A DNA stretch of 64,000 nt, from the NCBI RefSeq assembly GCF_010731735.1, contig NZ_AP022588.1:3038001-3102000 (forward strand), given 5' to 3'. Shown one piece after another: positions 62,422 through 64,000 of this stretch. The notes under the pieces were generated by a model, which saw only the letters and a program-made list of their open reading frames with translations, had not been told where the DNA came from and did not search any database. A program made the position numbers and the translations under genes. This DNA comes from Mycolicibacterium sediminis. Its GTDB lineage: Bacteria > Actinomycetota > Actinomycetes > Mycobacteriales > Mycobacteriaceae. The first letter of the stretch is position 1. Each line of letters begins with the position of its first letter.

Positions 62422-63249
62422 ATGAGGGAGCGCGCGTCCGCGAGTCGCGCCCGCAGGCTCGCCTCCGAGCTGCAGAAGACCTTCCCGGGTAGCGACCTCG
62501 CCCTATGGGCCGCCGGAGCCACCTACTTCGGCGTCATCGGCCTGGTGCCGCTGGCGCTGGTGTCGCTGTGGGCGGCGGGCGCGCTGGTCGGACACGACGC
62601 CGTGCAGTCCGCACTCGAGTCGGCGATCCAGGGCCTGCCCGCCGGGCACGGCACCCCGGAGGCGCTGCGGACCCTGACGAGGGTGGCGCTGTCCATGTCG
62701 TGGCTGCAGGCGCTCGTCGTGCTCTTCCCCGCCAGCCTCTACGGCGAGGGGCTGCGTCGGGCCTTCGTACAGATGTCGGCGGGCCGGGACACGCTCACCG
62801 GGTGGCGTGGCCGGGCAGGCCTGCTGGGCGTCGCCGCGGTCGCACCGTTCCTCGTCCTCGCGGTGCTGTACTCCGCGCCGTACGTGGGCCCGCTGTACGC
62901 CGGCCAGGGCTGGTCGCTGGTGTGGGGCGTCTTCGTCGGTTTCCACGTCGTGTGGGTCGCGGTGTCACTGGCCCTACTCGGCGTGTTCGGGCTGATCGCA
63001 CCGGGCCGCATCGGACGAAAGGCGTTGCTGTGGGGCTCGTTCGGGACCGGTGCGATACTCGCCGGCTTCCTGCAGGGCTTCCTGGTCTTCCTGGCGATCC
63101 CGATCGAGTGGTCCGCGCCGTTCGGCGGGCTGCCGATCGTGGGTGCGGTGTCGGCACTCGCGCTGTGGCTCTTCCTCATCCACATCCTGGTGCTGTGCGG
63201 CTATCGCGTCACGGTGGTGCTCGACCACCGGGACCGCGCCGACGGCTGA
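62422..63249 (+). CDS. YihY/BrkB-family membrane protein
   Basis: A protein of 275 aa with six transmembrane helices. N-terminal FPGSDLALWAAGATYFGVIGLVPLALVSLWAAG matches the YihY/virulence-factor-BrkB family (misleadingly once called ribonuclease BN). Function unknown. Divergent from the phosphatidyltransferase gene with 24 bp between. Confidence 0.84.
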   Translation: MRERASASRARRLASELQKTFPGSDLALWAAGATYFGVIGLVPLALVSLWAAGALVGHDAVQSALESAIQGLPAGHGTPEALRTLTRVALSMSWLQALVVLFPASLYGEGLRRAFVQMSAGRDTLTGWRGRAGLLGVAAVAPFLVLAVLYSAPYVGPLYAGQGWSLVWGVFVGFHVVWVAVSLALLGVFGLIAPGRIGRKALLWGSFGTGAILAGFLQGFLVFLAIPIEWSAPFGGLPIVGAVSALALWLFLIHILVLCGYRVTVVLDHRDRADG

Positions 63250-63353
63250 GCGCCGAATACGGCGAATCGCCGGTTGCGGCTGCACGGTCGGTGGCCGGGC
63301 CCTAGATTGGCGCAGACGGCCACCTACGTGCCGAACGACTCGAGGGTGCGGCT

Positions 63354-64000
63354 GTGATCGCGAACGTGACGAGGGCCATGCGCCTGGCGGGCATGCGACC
63401 CCTTCCGCGGTGGCCGGTGCGCAACCCCGTGGAGCTACGCGGCAAGCGCATCCTGCTGACCGGCGGCTCGTCGGGGATCGGCGTGGTCGCCGCACGGAAG
63501 CTGGCGGCCGAGGGTGCCTCGGTGATCGTCGTCGCCCGCCGCCGGGAGTTGCTCGACGAGGTGGTCGCGACCATCACCGCGGCGGGTGGGACCGCGCGGG
63601 CGGTTCAGGCCGACCTGACCGACCTGGACCGGATCGACGACCTCGTCGAGACGGTGGGACCCGTCGACGTCCTGATCAACAACGCTGCGAGGTCGATCCG
63701 CAGGCCGCTGCTGGAGTCGCTGGACCGGTGGCACGACGTCGAGCGCGTCATGGCGCTCAACTACTTCGCCCCGCTGCGCCTCATCCGCGGCGTGGCGCCC
63801 GGGATGATCGAGCGTGGCGACGGGCACATCGTCAACGTCGCCACCTGGCGGGTGCTGCCGGAGTCCTCCCCGATGTTCGCCGCCTACAACGCATCCAAGG
63901 CCGCGCTGAGCGCCGTCAGCCGCGTCATCGACACCGAGTGGGGCGACGCGGGCGTGCACTCGACGACCCTGTACTACCCCTTGGTCGCGACGCCGATGAT
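63354..64000 (+). CDS. Short-chain dehydrogenase, 3' end beyond the window
   Basis: The frame starts at GTG 63354 and is open to the end of the window (215 codons). N-terminal helix VTRAMRLAGMRPLPRWPVRNP, Rossmann motif ILLTGGSSGIGVVAARKLAAEGA, NNA motif VLINNAARSIRRP, and catalytic YNASK (AAYNASKAALSAVS). Classical SDR of unknown substrate with a basic N-terminal extension common in mycobacteria. Confidence 0.88.
   Translation, partial: MIANVTRAMRLAGMRPLPRWPVRNPVELRGKRILLTGGSSGIGVVAARKLAAEGASVIVVARRRELLDEVVATITAAGGTARAVQADLTDLDRIDDLVETVGPVDVLINNAARSIRRPLLESLDRWHDVERVMALNYFAPLRLIRGVAPGMIERGDGHIVNVATWRVLPESSPMFAAYNASKAALSAVSRVIDTEWGDAGVHSTTLYYPLVATPM

Overview
This window is high-G+C actinobacterial chromosome, almost certainly from a Mycobacterium/Mycolicibacterium. 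The grounds are recognisable mycobacterial gene blocks: an antigen-85 mycolyltransferase, the fadB4-fadE23-fadE24-hisN block, the fprA / prfB-mscS-(Pro/Thr-rich protein)-ftsE-ftsX-smpB block, a DUF222/HNH (13E12-type) endonuclease, PknH-type sensor lipoproteins and an actinobacterial tmRNA gene. GTG starts and 4-bp GTGA/ATGA stop-start overlaps are very common. The accessory carotenoid cluster at the right end suggests a pigmented, environmental species.

Layout. 1-1465: 3' end of a molybdopterin sulfite-oxidase-type protein and two DUF202 membrane proteins. 1470-11365 (minus strand): a tightly overlapped catabolic operon (homogentisate-dioxygenase-like cupin, alpha/beta hydrolase, CaiB CoA-transferase, HMG-CoA-lyase-like protein, TetR, acyl-CoA dehydrogenase, APH-like kinase, DUF6285, SnoaL), preceded by a flavin monooxygenase/acyl-CoA dehydrogenase homologue with its own palindromic operator and TetR gene. 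11626-17230: antigen 85, fadB4, fadE23-fadE24 under a 22-bp palindrome, hisN. 17255-27390: small membrane protein, HNH endonuclease, F420/PPOX enzyme, fprA, then prfB-mscS-ftsE-ftsX-smpB, a DMT transporter and a mycothiol-dependent isomerase-type protein. 27468-27834: ssrA (tmRNA).

27814-50331 is a 22.5-kb integrated element inserted in the 3' end of ssrA. A 21-bp direct repeat (attL/attR) bounds it, and each side keeps an intrinsic terminator. In order it carries a tyrosine integrase, an excisionase-type protein, a 50-aa Cys-containing protein, a primase-polymerase/DUF3631 replication protein, a structured non-coding stretch that may be the origin, an IS21-family insertion (exact ends and a 5-bp target duplication), a divergent pair of large genes each with a PD-(D/E)XK-type nuclease signature, a serine resolvase with upstream res-like repeats, a conserved protein of unknown function, a four-gene type I restriction-modification operon (hsdM-hsdS-GIY-YIG/DUF4357-hsdR), a decayed OGG-fold glycosylase-like gene and a GIY-YIG protein. 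No capsid or conjugation genes are visible. It reads as a phage-satellite-like or mobilisable defence island.

50388-64000: secreted proteins, a sensor-domain lipoprotein, a zinc alcohol dehydrogenase, a membrane protein divergent from a manganese catalase, an SDR lacking its catalytic Tyr coupled to an F420-type oxidoreductase, a carotenoid-modification cluster (FAD desaturase/ketolase type, CruF type, GT2, CrtI/CrtD type), a CDP-alcohol phosphatidyltransferase, a YihY/BrkB membrane protein and a 3'-truncated SDR.

The best candidate for an undescribed system is the divergent nuclease pair at 35338-39683 inside the ssrA island.
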